Shown piece by piece: positions 45,000 through 54,254 of a stretch of 64,000 nt of DNA (position 1 is the stretch's first letter; each line of letters starts with the position of its first letter). This DNA is from Isoetes taiwanensis (lineage: Eukaryota; Streptophyta; Lycopodiopsida; Isoetales; Isoetaceae). The notes under the pieces are model-generated. The model made no database searches, was not told where the DNA came from, and saw nothing but the letters and a program-made list of their open reading frames with translations. Position numbers and translations under genes: made by a program. The DNA is taken from positions 60,001 to 124,000 of the forward strand of contig JAJEKV010000086.1 in NCBI GenBank assembly GCA_021234155.1, written 5' to 3'.

Positions 45000-46229
45000 G
45001 AGAAGAGGATGCATCTACAGCCTTTACCTTTATCTTTCAACATATACTCTTTGATCCCCGCACTGCCTTCATAATGGCCTGCTTTTTACAATATGAACAC
45101 ACGTGGCACTCCTTACCAAAGCTGTGGCCCTTTCTATCACATCTAGGGCAAGGCTTGGACCAAAGAACTACTTTCTCTCAATGGCCCGATTTCTTACAAG
45201 AGGGTACACAATGTTTTCTACTTTGTGTAGAATCAAGACTTGAAATCGGATGCCTCATCTCTCGGGTGCCGGAGCCTTCTTGAGCTCGAGAGTTGCTTGG
45301 TAACCTCCATAAGTGTCTCTCAGCCCCCGCATGTTCAGGCTTGCAATTTTAAGGTTAGTAGCTTGCAACTTAGAAATCTCTTCTCTCATATCTTCTTCAA
45401 AAGAATTTTTCTTCTTCACTGCATATACACAAAGTTTCATAGTTAGTCTCTAAATCATTGAAATAATCAAGATCAACGTGCTCAAAAGTAGAAAATGCAG
45501 CCCTTAGCCCTCGCTGATCTCAATTGCTTTGGAAAATACCCTTGGTAATGTCTCAAAACGTTGTTGTTGATGTATTTTCATTAACTTCTTGTAAACAGAG
45601 GTCCAACTTCAAACCATGCAAGAAAGCAAAGGATCAAATGCAAAGGAGGATTATCTACACCCTTTGACTCACACTTTATCACATGCTCTCCAAATCTATC
45701 AACATAAGCTTCTATGCTTTCATCACTTCTAATAGAAAGAGAATGCAGCTTGTTGAAGCAAAGTTTCAGAGTCACAGATTCGCCAAACCTATCAATGAAT
45801 CTGCCCTCATCTCTTCAAATGTGTGAACACCATAAATCTTTCTTTGAGTGTTAAACCATTTAGTAGCAAGATCATCGATAAAAAAGCTTGAACAATTCCA
45901 ACTTAGTCATACCTCTAGGAGCATGATTCCTAAAATAATCATCAAATGAGTTTAGAAATACCTCCGTGGGGTTTCTTTCTCATCATAAAGAGGTCGTGGA
46001 AGGAGGCGCCTCCAACCCGAAGATAGGGTCAAAGATAGTTGCCTAGAGGTGCCGCCGCCGGCGGCCGCCGCCGCCGCCCAACCCGTGCTCCAGAGGCATA
46101 TCTTCAAAGATGGCTAGGCTCTCCATCACCATCCATATCTGTATTCGCCTTCCTTGGGTGCCTCACCATGAGGGCTCTCAAGTTTTTTTGCAAGAGTTTT
46201 TAGAGAATCCCGTTAGGACCTCCAAAAGA
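45000..46229 (-). pseudogene. Ty3 gag, decayed
   Basis: Contains LKLCFNKLHSLSIRSDESI and EAYVDRFGEHV (45,650-45,775), a typical gag core. A zinc-knuckle-like CPRCDRKGHSFGKEC (C-x2-C-x4-H-x5-C) lies at 45,110-45,155, followed by CHVCSYCKKQ. A GCC/GGC run at 46,050-46,080 encodes a short Ala/Arg/Gly-rich stretch near the start. Frameshifted. Confidence 0.75.
46215..46229 (-). promoter_or_regulatory. Candidate primer-binding site of the Ty3 element
   Basis: Just inside the 5' LTR end (GGCAACA), the minus strand reads TCTTT then TGGAGGTCCTAACGGG. A PBS begins with TGG; the matching tRNA is not identified, so this is tentative. Confidence 0.4.
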
Positions 46230-47919
46230 TGTTGCCTTTCACGTAATCCTTGCAAAACCGTGATGCACAAATCTCTAAATTGTGGGATTTCCTAAAAGAT
46301 ACTTGCCAAATTCTCGTTTAGGGGGCAGAGCCAAAGGTGTGGTGAGGGGATGTGAAAAGATGAGAAAAGAGGTGCAAATGTGAGGAAATAAGGTGATATG
46401 TGAATGCAGTGTATGACTGGATGTTTTCTCAGAACAAAGTGGTGAAAATGATTGAAGAAAAACTTTGGGATGCAACAAACTTCCTTTGAATGCAAATGAA
46501 ATATTTGAGCAAATTCTCGCGTAATAGCTATTTGTTTAGCTAAATCTAGATAATATCGATAACTTGAATTGATTTCAACTCATTTGTTGATCAAGATTGG
46601 TGGGAAATTGTGGCAAAGTTCGCCGTAAGTGGATCGGCACATAAAAAATGGGAAAACCCTAATTTTTGAAAAAAACTCGTAAATCGATTGAAGAAAGGGG
46701 AAACACCATGGATTGCTCAAGAAAACTTTTCTCGATTATCTTAGGAACATAATACACCGGCCGTAATCCATTTGATCACTCAAATAGAATTTGTATCGTA
46801 ACTTCAAAAATCTTGGCTTTCAAGAACAAGGGCGGGTTTCTAATCAAAAATCTCCTCTCCTCGTGTGGAATACGGCTCTGATCATCTTTATAGACCTGGT
46901 CGTGGTAGTTAGAGCTCCAATTTGTCCGCATATGGCCACGAACTCTTCTTTCCCAAAAATAGGCAATATTCTCGTTTCTTGGCATGATCTCCATTAATTC
47001 GCATCCTCTTCATGATTCGATTGGTTCCGTAGGTCGATTATGATCAGCGAACCGCTCGCATCACTCAAAGTGCGCGAAGCCGAGAATCATAGAACCCTAA
47101 TGGATCTTGGCCGATTTTCTTCAAGGGATATATCCCACGTGCCTAAATCAAAAAGTCACTGTATATATAGCTCGATCCACGCAAACTCTTAAATTGACGT
47201 GTCTTGCCCACGGGGATTCGGTACCTCCACCGCCCCACACGCCCGGTGAGCCACGGGAGGGGGGTGATTAATGAAAAGGAATCTAGGTCGGGGGTGGTAG
47301 AATAGGACAATTTTTTTACATTTTCTCAAAGGGCACGATTCCCAAGAATTGGAATTCAAGGGTCTATATAAGGTCTTTTTGAAATTTTTGTGCCGTGGCA
47401 TATTTTCATTGGGGCAACATGGTGAGGTGGTCAAATTTTGGAAAATGGCACTTTGATTTTTTGGCTAAAAAGGTGAATCAATGGTGACCGACATGATGAA
47501 ATGATGACTTGGCATAATGAAGGATGATGTGGCAAGGTCAAACATGGCTTTTGCCTAAGTGGATTTTCGAAATTTTAAATGCCCCTTGATATTTTTGATG
47601 AGGTGGCATGATTTTGACCCAAGTGGCAAAGATATAACCAAAGTTGGATGACAAAGCATTTTTGTGAGCAAGGTGGCCATCCTAGGTGGCATTTTGACTC
47701 TTGATGACGTGGCAAGGGTATTTTTGGAAAGTGTGCCTTTTGACTTTCTATTTTGACTTTCACTTGACTTTTGACATCTTTGGCACTTTTGATGATGACT
47801 AGGATGCCACTTGGCAAAGGTATAGATTTTTTGGCATTTTGGGATTTTTAGGCATCTTTAGAAGCATATTTGGCTAGCGATAGGGGAAATTCAAGGAGAA
47901 ATGGGAGATAGGCTCAAAC
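46230..47919 (-). repeat. 5' LTR, truncated at its outer end
   Basis: Begins TGTTGCCTTTCACG and parallels 37,905-39,640. It ends at 47,919, where S-block sequence starts, so about 130 bases including the outer terminus are lost. Without its outer end the element could not be transcribed normally. Confidence 0.85.
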
Positions 47920-48092
47920 ACATTTCTAGGTGTCTTCTTTTGCGCTCATGGTTGAGATTATGCCACATAAGCAAAATGTGATTGATCGAAGGTTGAACGT
48001 GTGAGATAAGGGATGTGCGAGTAAGGGATCATTATCGAATAATAATAACTAGTCAAAAGCACGTTTGATTACTTTTTACAGAACTTACATGC
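47920..48092. repeat. S block, inverted scrap
   Basis: Reverse complement of 8,414-8,595 (ending in ACATG = A coordinate 8,414). It lies between the truncated LTR and the plus-strand copy of ORF C. Confidence 0.85.
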
Positions 48093-48348
48093 CACCTTGG
48101 CGGGCCATAAGAAGATTGATTACCATGCCACTACTATCACTTTGGTCCGCCGAGATCTGGCTATAGTGGCACTGGGGGACGTGGCGGGCTGCGCTAGTAT
48201 GCGACTCTTTGTGGCGGCACCCTTGGCTACTTGCCTACCACCGGAAGCAGCAGCTCGAGCCGCCCTCTCTGCTAGCCCCAGCACCACCTTGATGCGTTAC
48301 CGGCCACCTCCTCAGCCCATGGACGACGATGAGGAACCTATATCTTAA
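48093..48348 (+). pseudogene. ORF C C-terminal end, third copy
   Basis: Reads AGHKKIDYHATTITLVRRDL through RYRPPPQPMDDDEEP to a TAA, matching 52,581-52,830 in the opposite orientation. Everything N-terminal of this in ORF C is missing; the breakpoint is at 48,093. Confidence 0.85.
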
Positions 48349-48573
48349 ATGTCTCTTTTTACAACTATATATCTTTGTATTGCATATAGCTGTAAACTTT
48401 GATTGGTTTTTTTTAAGCCATCATACAATATATGTACTCTTTTCTTATGCTCTATGGTTACTGTATCGTTGAGTACCATTAAATTGTGTCCCTATGATAC
48501 TTGTTTGTCTCTTTTGGAGTTTGGAGTATAAGAAATCGTTCGATATTGCATATTCATTCTTGCCGTGTTACAG
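48349..48573 (+). other. Intron-like spacer between ORF C and ORF D, third copy
   Basis: AT-rich, ending in GTGTTACAG directly before the ORF D coding stretch: a good plant 3' splice site. The counterpart in copy 2 is 52,366-52,580, ending CGTCTTACAG. A 5' splice site was not identified. Confidence 0.5.
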
Positions 48574-48756
48574 ACGCTGAGCTCGAGGAAATCGAGGACA
48601 GAATAACCAATGAATTACGAAGGGACGATCAGGCACCTCCCGAGCAGGACTTTGGTCAACGGTATGGGAAGTATCCGGATCAGGATGATGATTACGAAGC
48701 AGGGGAACCCGTGGAAGCAGGAGAGCCCTATGATTCAACTAAAGGATTGGATTGAG
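48574..48756 (+). pseudogene. ORF D exon-like frame, third copy
   Basis: Reads DAELEEIEDRITNELRRDDQ, an acidic stretch YPDQDDDYEAGEP, then STKGL, and is then cut by Ty3 sequence at 48,757. It matches 52,190-52,365 in reverse orientation. No domain recognised; it is very acidic with a helical start. Confidence 0.65.
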
Positions 48757-48769
48757 CATTGGAAAGCAA

Positions 48770-49563
48770 AAGTCCAGGGAAGTTTTCAGAGGCTTAAGGA
48801 TGCTTTAACGTCAGCACCAGTCCTCACATTGCCGGACCCCGAAAAGGATAAACTAGTAGCAACGGATGCCAGTAAGATTGCTACCGGTGGAGTCCTAATG
48901 CAGGAGGGGAGGGTTATTGCCTATGATTCAAAGAAAATGAACGAGACTGAGCAGCGATACCCTACACATGATCAGGAGTTGTTGGCCGTTGTTCACGCTC
49001 TGCGTATATGGAGACACTACCTTCTTGGTAGAAGATTCCAGCTTGATACGGATCATCAGAGTCTCCGTTATCTATCAACCCAGCCGAATCTCAACCTCCG
49101 TCAAAGGAGATGGATGGAATTTCTAGAGGAGTACGATTTTGAGATTATGTATAAGCATGGGAAACACAATGTGGTTGCGGATGCATTGTCACGCCATCCC
49201 TTGGTAACCCGAACCCATTGTAACGTGATTTCCACACTCTCCAGTGAGTTCGGAAAACAGATACAACAGACCTTGGCCATGGATCCAGAGTTCCGTGATG
49301 TGTGGGATAGTTTGGCTAAGGAGGCACGCACAGATAAAGAACGTGAAGCTTTCCGTTCGTATAAGAAAGAGGGCAATTTATTATATTTCAAAGATAAGTT
49401 GTGTGTACCTGAGACTTCAGGAGTACGTAAGCTTATTCTACATGACACACACAACAGCCCTATAGCCAGACATGCAGGTTTTATGAAGACCTACTTTAAG
49501 ATCCGCTCCAGTTATTTTTGGCCTTGTATGAAGAAGGACATTGCCAGGTATATTAAGCAGTGT
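48770..49563 (+). pseudogene. Ty3 RNase H and integrase zinc-finger, left part
   Basis: Reads LTLPDPEKDKLVATDASKIA (RNase H catalytic Asp in TDAS), NETEQRYPTHDQELLAVVHA (catalytic Glu), LDTDHQSLRYL (catalytic Asp), KHNVVADALSRHP (last Asp). It is followed by the integrase N-terminal His-His-Cys part: H-D-T-H-N-S-P, H-A-G-F-M-K-T, then Y-I-K-Q-C. The frame is open without a stop to the insertion point. Removing the insertion joins it to the right part with the usual C-x2-C spacing. Confidence 0.92.
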
Positions 49564-50466
49564 AACCATCATTCAAAAAAATTGAGAATATGTCTTAATT
49601 TTGGTACTTTTTTTCGTCCGCGTTTTTTTTGTTTTTTATTCCCCGTCCGCCATTTTTTTTGTTTTTTCTCTCCATCCGCCTTTCTTGTTTTCGTTTTCAA
49701 TTTTCAATTTTCAGATTCCCGCCCGTCCGTTTTCCCCCCTTTTTTTCGTCTCCTATTCTTTTGCTCCCTCTCCTTATTTTTTTCCCTCCTCTAAATTCCC
49801 GCCCGTCCCTTTTCTTTTACTCCCTCCTCGCTTTTAGTTGCTCCGCCTTCAGTTTTTTATTTTGTGTTTCTTCGTTTCTCAACAAAGAGGTCCACGCCTC
49901 TTTTACCATATCGGGTAGGTTTTCCACAGGCTTTCCACATCGAGCTTTTCCACAGGGTTTTCCATCGAGCTTTTCCACATCGAACTGTAACAGGTGGAGC
50001 GCTTGGAGCACTGGCGGATGGAACACTGGTGGATGAAGCACTTGGAGCACAGCCCAGACGCAACAATACAATACTCTGTTATCTCTTCTGGATACTGCTA
50101 GGTATACTACCAATATCTCATCTGTTATCTCTTCTAGATATTACTCTGTTATTGCTAGGTAGACTCGGCAGGATGGTAATAGTCCAGATTGTTGGAGAGA
50201 AGCCCTTGTAATTTTGACTTGATTCACAGTTGCTTGCTGCAATACAAATTCTGATGTTGAATCAGCCCAAAAATGCTCAAAATCACAATTATTGAAGGGG
50301 CTTTGGGGTTGGACATGATCTAACTGTCAAATCCGAACTACTTTGAAGTGTTACAGGTGCTAATTTCAAGATCAAAGCAGGAAATTTGCTCAATTTCGTG
50401 ATGTTGCAGGATTAAAATTTGCTCAATTTTGTGATGTTGCAGGGTTTTGTGAAGAGCCCATAGTTG

Positions 50467-50487
50467 AAATCGCGCCTGGCGCGATTT
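50467..50487. repeat. 21-bp palindrome 1 in TIR element
   Basis: AAATCGCGC-CTG-GCGCGATTT: 9-bp perfect arms, 3-base centre. Same design as 50,632 and 50,919. Confidence 0.95.
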
Positions 50488-50631
50488 GAGGTGAGTCTGG
50501 ACCGGAAAAAAAAAATTCAAAAAAAAAAAAAAAAAAAATGAAAATGCGGCCTGGATTTGAGGTTAGCCTATTCCTTATTTTTTGTCATTTTTGGACATTT
50601 TTAAGGACATTTGAGAGTGATTGTCCTTGTT

Positions 50632-50652
50632 AAATCGCGCCAGGCGCGATTT
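50632..50652. repeat. 21-bp palindrome 2 in TIR element
   Basis: AAATCGCGC-CAG-GCGCGATTT: same arms as palindrome 1, centre reverse-complementary. Confidence 0.95.
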
Positions 50653-50918
50653 TGTATTTACTTTTCCATAAAAAGTTGTTCTTTTAACTGTTTTGTAGGA
50701 TGTTTTGTTATTATTTTTCTCTAAAACTGGTTTTTTTAACTATTTTGTAGGACATTTTAAGTATTTTGGGCGAGGATAAAATCGCATCGGGGAGCATTAT
50801 AAAGACTCTTCACGTTTGTAAAATCGTCTGTTTTGACCATTTTGTAGGACATAAATTTTTTATTGTTTGTATAAATATTTGAGTTGAATCTGCATAAATG
50901 TAGTATGTTTATGTCCAC

Positions 50919-50939
50919 AAAATCGCTTTCAGCGATTTT
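50919..50939. repeat. 21-bp palindrome 3 in TIR element
   Basis: AAAATCGCT-TTC-AGCGATTTT: arms diverged but kept complementary, centre 3 bases. A half-site GGCGCGATTTT also occurs at 51,165. Confidence 0.9.
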
Positions 50940-51213
50940 TCATTCGAAAATAAGGACTTTCTTGCAGTTAGTTATTCAAATATACTTGTTATTTTACTCT
51001 ACAAATTTCGCGGTTGCGGATAATTGTGTTTAAAATATGCAATTTTTTAGGTTTTTATGTTGCCAAAACATAAAATTTTTAGGTTAAATTCCATCATATT
51101 TTACAAGTTTCATCAAATTCAACACATGGTTATATAGCTAAAATGGCCTATAATAAGCCTATTCGGCGCGATTTTGGACCAGACATAATCCCAATTTAAT
51201 TGAATGATGGTTG

Positions 51214-51948
51214 TGTCAGGTGTGTCAACAAATCAAGGCTGAGCAACTAAGGATTCCAGGAGAGTTGCAACCTCTGGATGTGCCCAACACTAAGTGGGAA
51301 GTGATAACGATGGATTTCATTGTGGGCCTTCCACGTACTCTCCGTGGATATGATGCATTGATGGTAGTGGTCGACAAATTGTCGAAAATGGCTCATTTCT
51401 TGCCATGTCGTACCACGGATACAACCTTCGATACCGCTTTGCTGTTTACAAAGGATATCTTCAGATTGCATGGAATGCCACGAGTTATCGTATCCGACAG
51501 GGATCCCAAATTCGTAAGTGCATTCTGGAAAGATTTCTTTGCCACCATCCAAACCAAGCTTGCTATGAGTACGACATATCATCCTCAGACGGATGGACAG
51601 ACTGAGCGTACCAATCGCATTATAGAGGATATGCTACGAAGTTATGTGTGGAGTAAGCAATCACAATGGGCTGACTATATTTATTTGGTCGAATTTGCCT
51701 ATAATAGCATGAAACATGAGTCTTCCAGAATGTCTCCCTTCATGATAAATTATGGGTATCAATGCCTTACTCCAGACACATGGCATAATCCTGTTTCCAA
51801 GGTGGAGGTTTTTCAACAACTCCTCTTGGAAATGCAAGCTTTGATTGAAGAAGTTCGTGGTTACTTATTGACTGCACGCAATCGTCAGAAGAGTGTCGCG
51901 GATAAGCACAGAACCCCACGAGTCTTCCAGGTGGGCGAATCAGTTTGA
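51214..51948 (+). pseudogene. Ty3 integrase, right part
   Basis: Begins with the last Cys pair of the zinc finger (CQVCQQIKAEQ), then the catalytic core: ITMDFIVGLP (first Asp), IVSDRDPKFVSAFW (second Asp), STTYHPQTDGQTERTNR with the later Glu in RIIEDML, and the GPY-like end SRWAGPFKIIERVGE beyond a TGA at 51,946. A second stop follows GE near 52,052. Everything before the TGA is open. The DDE residues are in place, and the element is young looking except for these stops. Confidence 0.9.
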
Positions 51949-52129
51949 CTCAAGATTAAGGTTAAACAAGCCAAGCTTAAGATTGGCAACTGCAAGAAGC
52001 TGGCATCCAGATGGGCTGGGCCGTTCAAAATCATTGAACGTGTTGGAGAATAGGCATATCGTTTGGATTTGCCACCCCGCTTGTCGGCAAAAGCCTCATG
52101 CTTCGTCATATCCCAGTAATCCCAGGTAC

Positions 52130-52365
52130 GACGGAGAGTTTGTTGTAGATGCTCGAAAGCACGCTCACGGAGAATATTGACTATTTCCAAGCCTTTAGTT
52201 GAATCACAGGGCTCTCCTTCTTCCACGGGTTCCCCTGCTTCGTAATCATCATCCCGATCCGGATACTCCCCATACCGTTGACCATAGTTCCGCTCGGGAG
52301 GTACCTGATCGTCCCTTCGTATTTCATTGGTTATTCTGTCCTCGATTTCCTCGAGCTCATCGTCT
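52130..52365 (-). pseudogene. ORF D exon-like frame, copy 2
   Basis: From the AG at 52,366 it reads DDELEEIEDRITNEIRRDDQ, YPDRDDDYEAGEP, STKGLEIVNILRERAFEHLQ and on toward the Ty3 junction. It is acidic at first, then basic. Where the cassette stops and Ty3 antisense starts is not exact (about 52,110-52,135). Function unknown; likely the 3' exon of the ORF C transcript. Confidence 0.55.
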
Positions 52366-52580
52366 GTAAGACGACAAGAATGAATATACAATATCAAACG
52401 ATTTCTTATACTCCAAACTCTAAAAGAGACAAACAGTATCATAGGAAAAAAAAACAATTTAATTGTACTCAACGTTACAATATAGGAAAATAGCACATAT
52501 ATTATATGATGGCTTAAAAAAATGCCAATCAAAGATTACATCTATACTCAATACAAAGATTTATAACTGTAAAAAGATAT

Positions 52581-53971
52581 CTAAGAACTGGGTTCCTCAT
52601 CGTCATCCATAGGCTGAGGAGGTGGTCGGTAGCGCATCAAAGTGGTGCTGGGGCTAGCAGAGAGGGCGGCTCGAGCTGCTGCCTCCGGTGGTAAACAAGT
52701 GGCCAAAGGTGCCGCCACAAGGAGTCGCATACTAGCGCAGCCCGCCAAGTCCCCCAATGCCACTATAGCCAGATCTCGTCGGACCAAAGTGATAGTGGTG
52801 GCATGGTAATCAATCTTCTTATGGCCCGCCAAGGTGGATAACGCACGGAGCGCCCACCAAGATGCTTCAGAAGAAGGCCCCAAATTCTTGAAGAAGAACA
52901 AGACCTCACCTTGCCGGAAGGCTGAAAGGAAGAATCGAGTCAAGTGGTTGCCCATTGCCCTAATTTGCGGATCCCTGGAGGTCTCTGCTTCTTTTTCCAA
53001 GTTAACAGGTATCTTCTCCTCTTCTGCTTCTTCTTTGTCATTTCGAAGAGTCATCTTGGTATCCCAGAGGTCTTCTTCCTCTTGATCCACATCTCCCATA
53101 GTGATCTGTAATGGCTGAACTACAGGAGGAGGGCGCATGTGATCCGCAAACTGCTCCTCAGGAGGCTGGGGTGCGTCAGTCAATAAAAACTGCCGGAGAG
53201 ACAAAAGGGTCTCAACGGGCTCTAACTCTTCCGGCTGGAACACTAACAAGTTCTGGACTTGTGGCGGATGCTCAACAGGTGTTGTAAAGTCGAGGAAGTC
53301 ATCCTGGCAGTACTCCGCAAGATCATAGAGGACCTCTATCTTGCGGCGACCCCACATATCAGCAATGACGCGGTAGGCCCACATAATGTCCTCTAGAATC
53401 AGGTACTCTTGGTTGTTCAAGAGTACGGTAGGAAGGAGGTTTAGCCCTTCGAGTTTGGGGGCTTGTCTTTCGCTGCCGGTGCCTCGGTGGCTAACTCCTT
53501 CCACCGTGCAAAGTCCTGCTCGTCGACGACTTCATCGTCTTCCGGGTCAGGAGGAACTGGTGTAGAAGAATGCTCGGCAGCTATCTGCTCATCTTTAATA
53601 TACTGGTCCATGATGATGGCCAGTGCAAATCGGGCCTCAAAACAGACTTCCTGATCTATAGTAACGATGGGGAGGTTGGTTCCTCTTCTCCTTATGCCCT
53701 TGATGACATTCCGAGCATGATCATCACCTCCTAACATCTCGAGCAAGGTGTGGGAGTCGAGGTAGAGCTGTGAGTCATCTTCATTGTAGACACAAGCAGG
53801 CACGATCTCCTCATAGTAGAATTGAAGGAAGGCGGCGTAGTCGGGGTGCGCTTGCATGTTGTGGATGAGGTCCACTTGCTGGAGCAGATGAGGATGAAGA
53901 AGATCAAAGGGGACCGCGGGGTCCCAGTGTTCTCCATCCCGGTACCACTGCTCTAGAGTTGGGCGAGCCAT
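52581..53971 (-). pseudogene. ORF C of the H3 cassette, full-length copy with one frameshift
   Basis: ATG at 53,971, stop TAA at 52,581: about 463 codons if one missing base near 53,460 is allowed (copy 1 has that base). Regions in order: MARPTLEQWYRDGEHW; a 150-residue mixed segment (LLEMLGGDDHARNVIK); acidic PPDPEDDEVVDEQDF; EYLTLEDIMWAYRVIADM; a Glu-rich stretch EEAEEEKIPV; RAMGNHLTRFFLSAF; and an Ala-rich end (LATCLPPEAAARAALSA) before PPPQPMDDDEEP. No known domain, signal peptide or membrane span is evident. Three copies occur in the window, always next to cassette parts. It could be a gag-like structural protein or a captured host gene. Confidence 0.82.
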
Positions 53972-54254
53972 GAGGGAGAAGGCGCAAGGAGGAAGAAGGC
54001 GCAAGGAGGAGGAAACAAACTCTAAAAGCAAAAACGAAAATGAAACCCTAATGGGCTAAAAGTGACTTTACACTTTTCGGCACGCTTTCCTAGGTTAGAA
54101 AGAAAAAAAAGAAATTTATTATTTACTTAATAATTTAGACTTAAATATACACCAAGTGGCGGAAGGAGACACTTTTAAATTTACAGCTTCAAAAAAATAT
54201 TTTACATAGATAGATCCACAAAATTTTTACAACCAAACAAAGAAGTTCCCATAG
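53972..54254 (-). promoter_or_regulatory. Spacer with telo-box and TATA-like sequence upstream of ORF C, copy 2
   Basis: Matches 29,144-29,410: TATATTTAAG, then AAACCCTAA (plus strand, 54,043-54,051), then TTTTGCTTTTAG near the ATG. A duplicated GGCGCAAGGAGGA piece just before the ATG is private to this copy. Confidence 0.55.

Larger units (their letters stand above)
37905..47919 (-). mobile_element. Ty3/gypsy LTR retrotransposon, nearly complete, minus strand
   Basis: Two long direct repeats (37,905-39,770 and 46,230-47,919) flank an internal region that reads, in the element's own direction, gag, protease, an archaeal-type RNase H, reverse transcriptase, RNase H, integrase. The outer end of the right (5') LTR is missing: it stops at AGGCTCAAA, about 130 bases short of the left LTR's GGGGCAACA end. 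The element sits in the GTAAAAA microsatellite of the inverted S block; on the right a scrap of S follows. Both the 5' LTR end and part of the host flank were probably removed by one deletion. All ORFs carry indels. Confidence 0.9.
49564..51213. mobile_element. Non-autonomous DNA element with 32-bp terminal inverted repeats, 1,650 bp
   Basis: The left end starts AACCATCATTCAA and continues with a match of 28 of 32 bases to the reverse complement of the right end (AATTGAATGATGGTT). The base triplet TGT lies on both sides, fitting a 3-bp target-site duplication: removing the element and one TGT restores the integrase zinc finger. Inside are a pyrimidine-rich tract (49,610-49,830), short repeats CTTTTCCACA (49,920-49,985), an A-run (50,519-50,538), and three 21-bp palindromes of the type AAATCGC..-3 nt-..GCGATTT. 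No transposase is recognised. Family unassigned. Confidence 0.82.
48757..52120 (+). mobile_element. Ty3/gypsy fragment (RT end, RNase H, integrase), plus strand
   Basis: The connection to RNase H starts at FQRLKDALTSAPVL; integrase ends near FVISQ at about 52,118. No LTRs, gag or protease. It is enclosed by two oppositely oriented pieces of the H3 cassette (48,093-48,756 and 52,130 onward). A TIR element interrupts it at 49,564-51,213. Confidence 0.88.

Noticed and set aside
49564-50211. Long overlapping open frames in the left half of the TIR element, and the C-terminal extension of the 48,610-49,794 frame
   Set aside because: The pyrimidine-rich tract gives stop-poor frames encoding Phe/Pro/Ser runs; this is low complexity, not protein.
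49556-51222. 8-9 bp target-site duplication (hAT or Mutator type) around the TIR element
   Set aside because: The flanks AAGCAGTGT and GTGTCAGGT do not match over 8-9 bases; only TGT fits and also restores the integrase frame.
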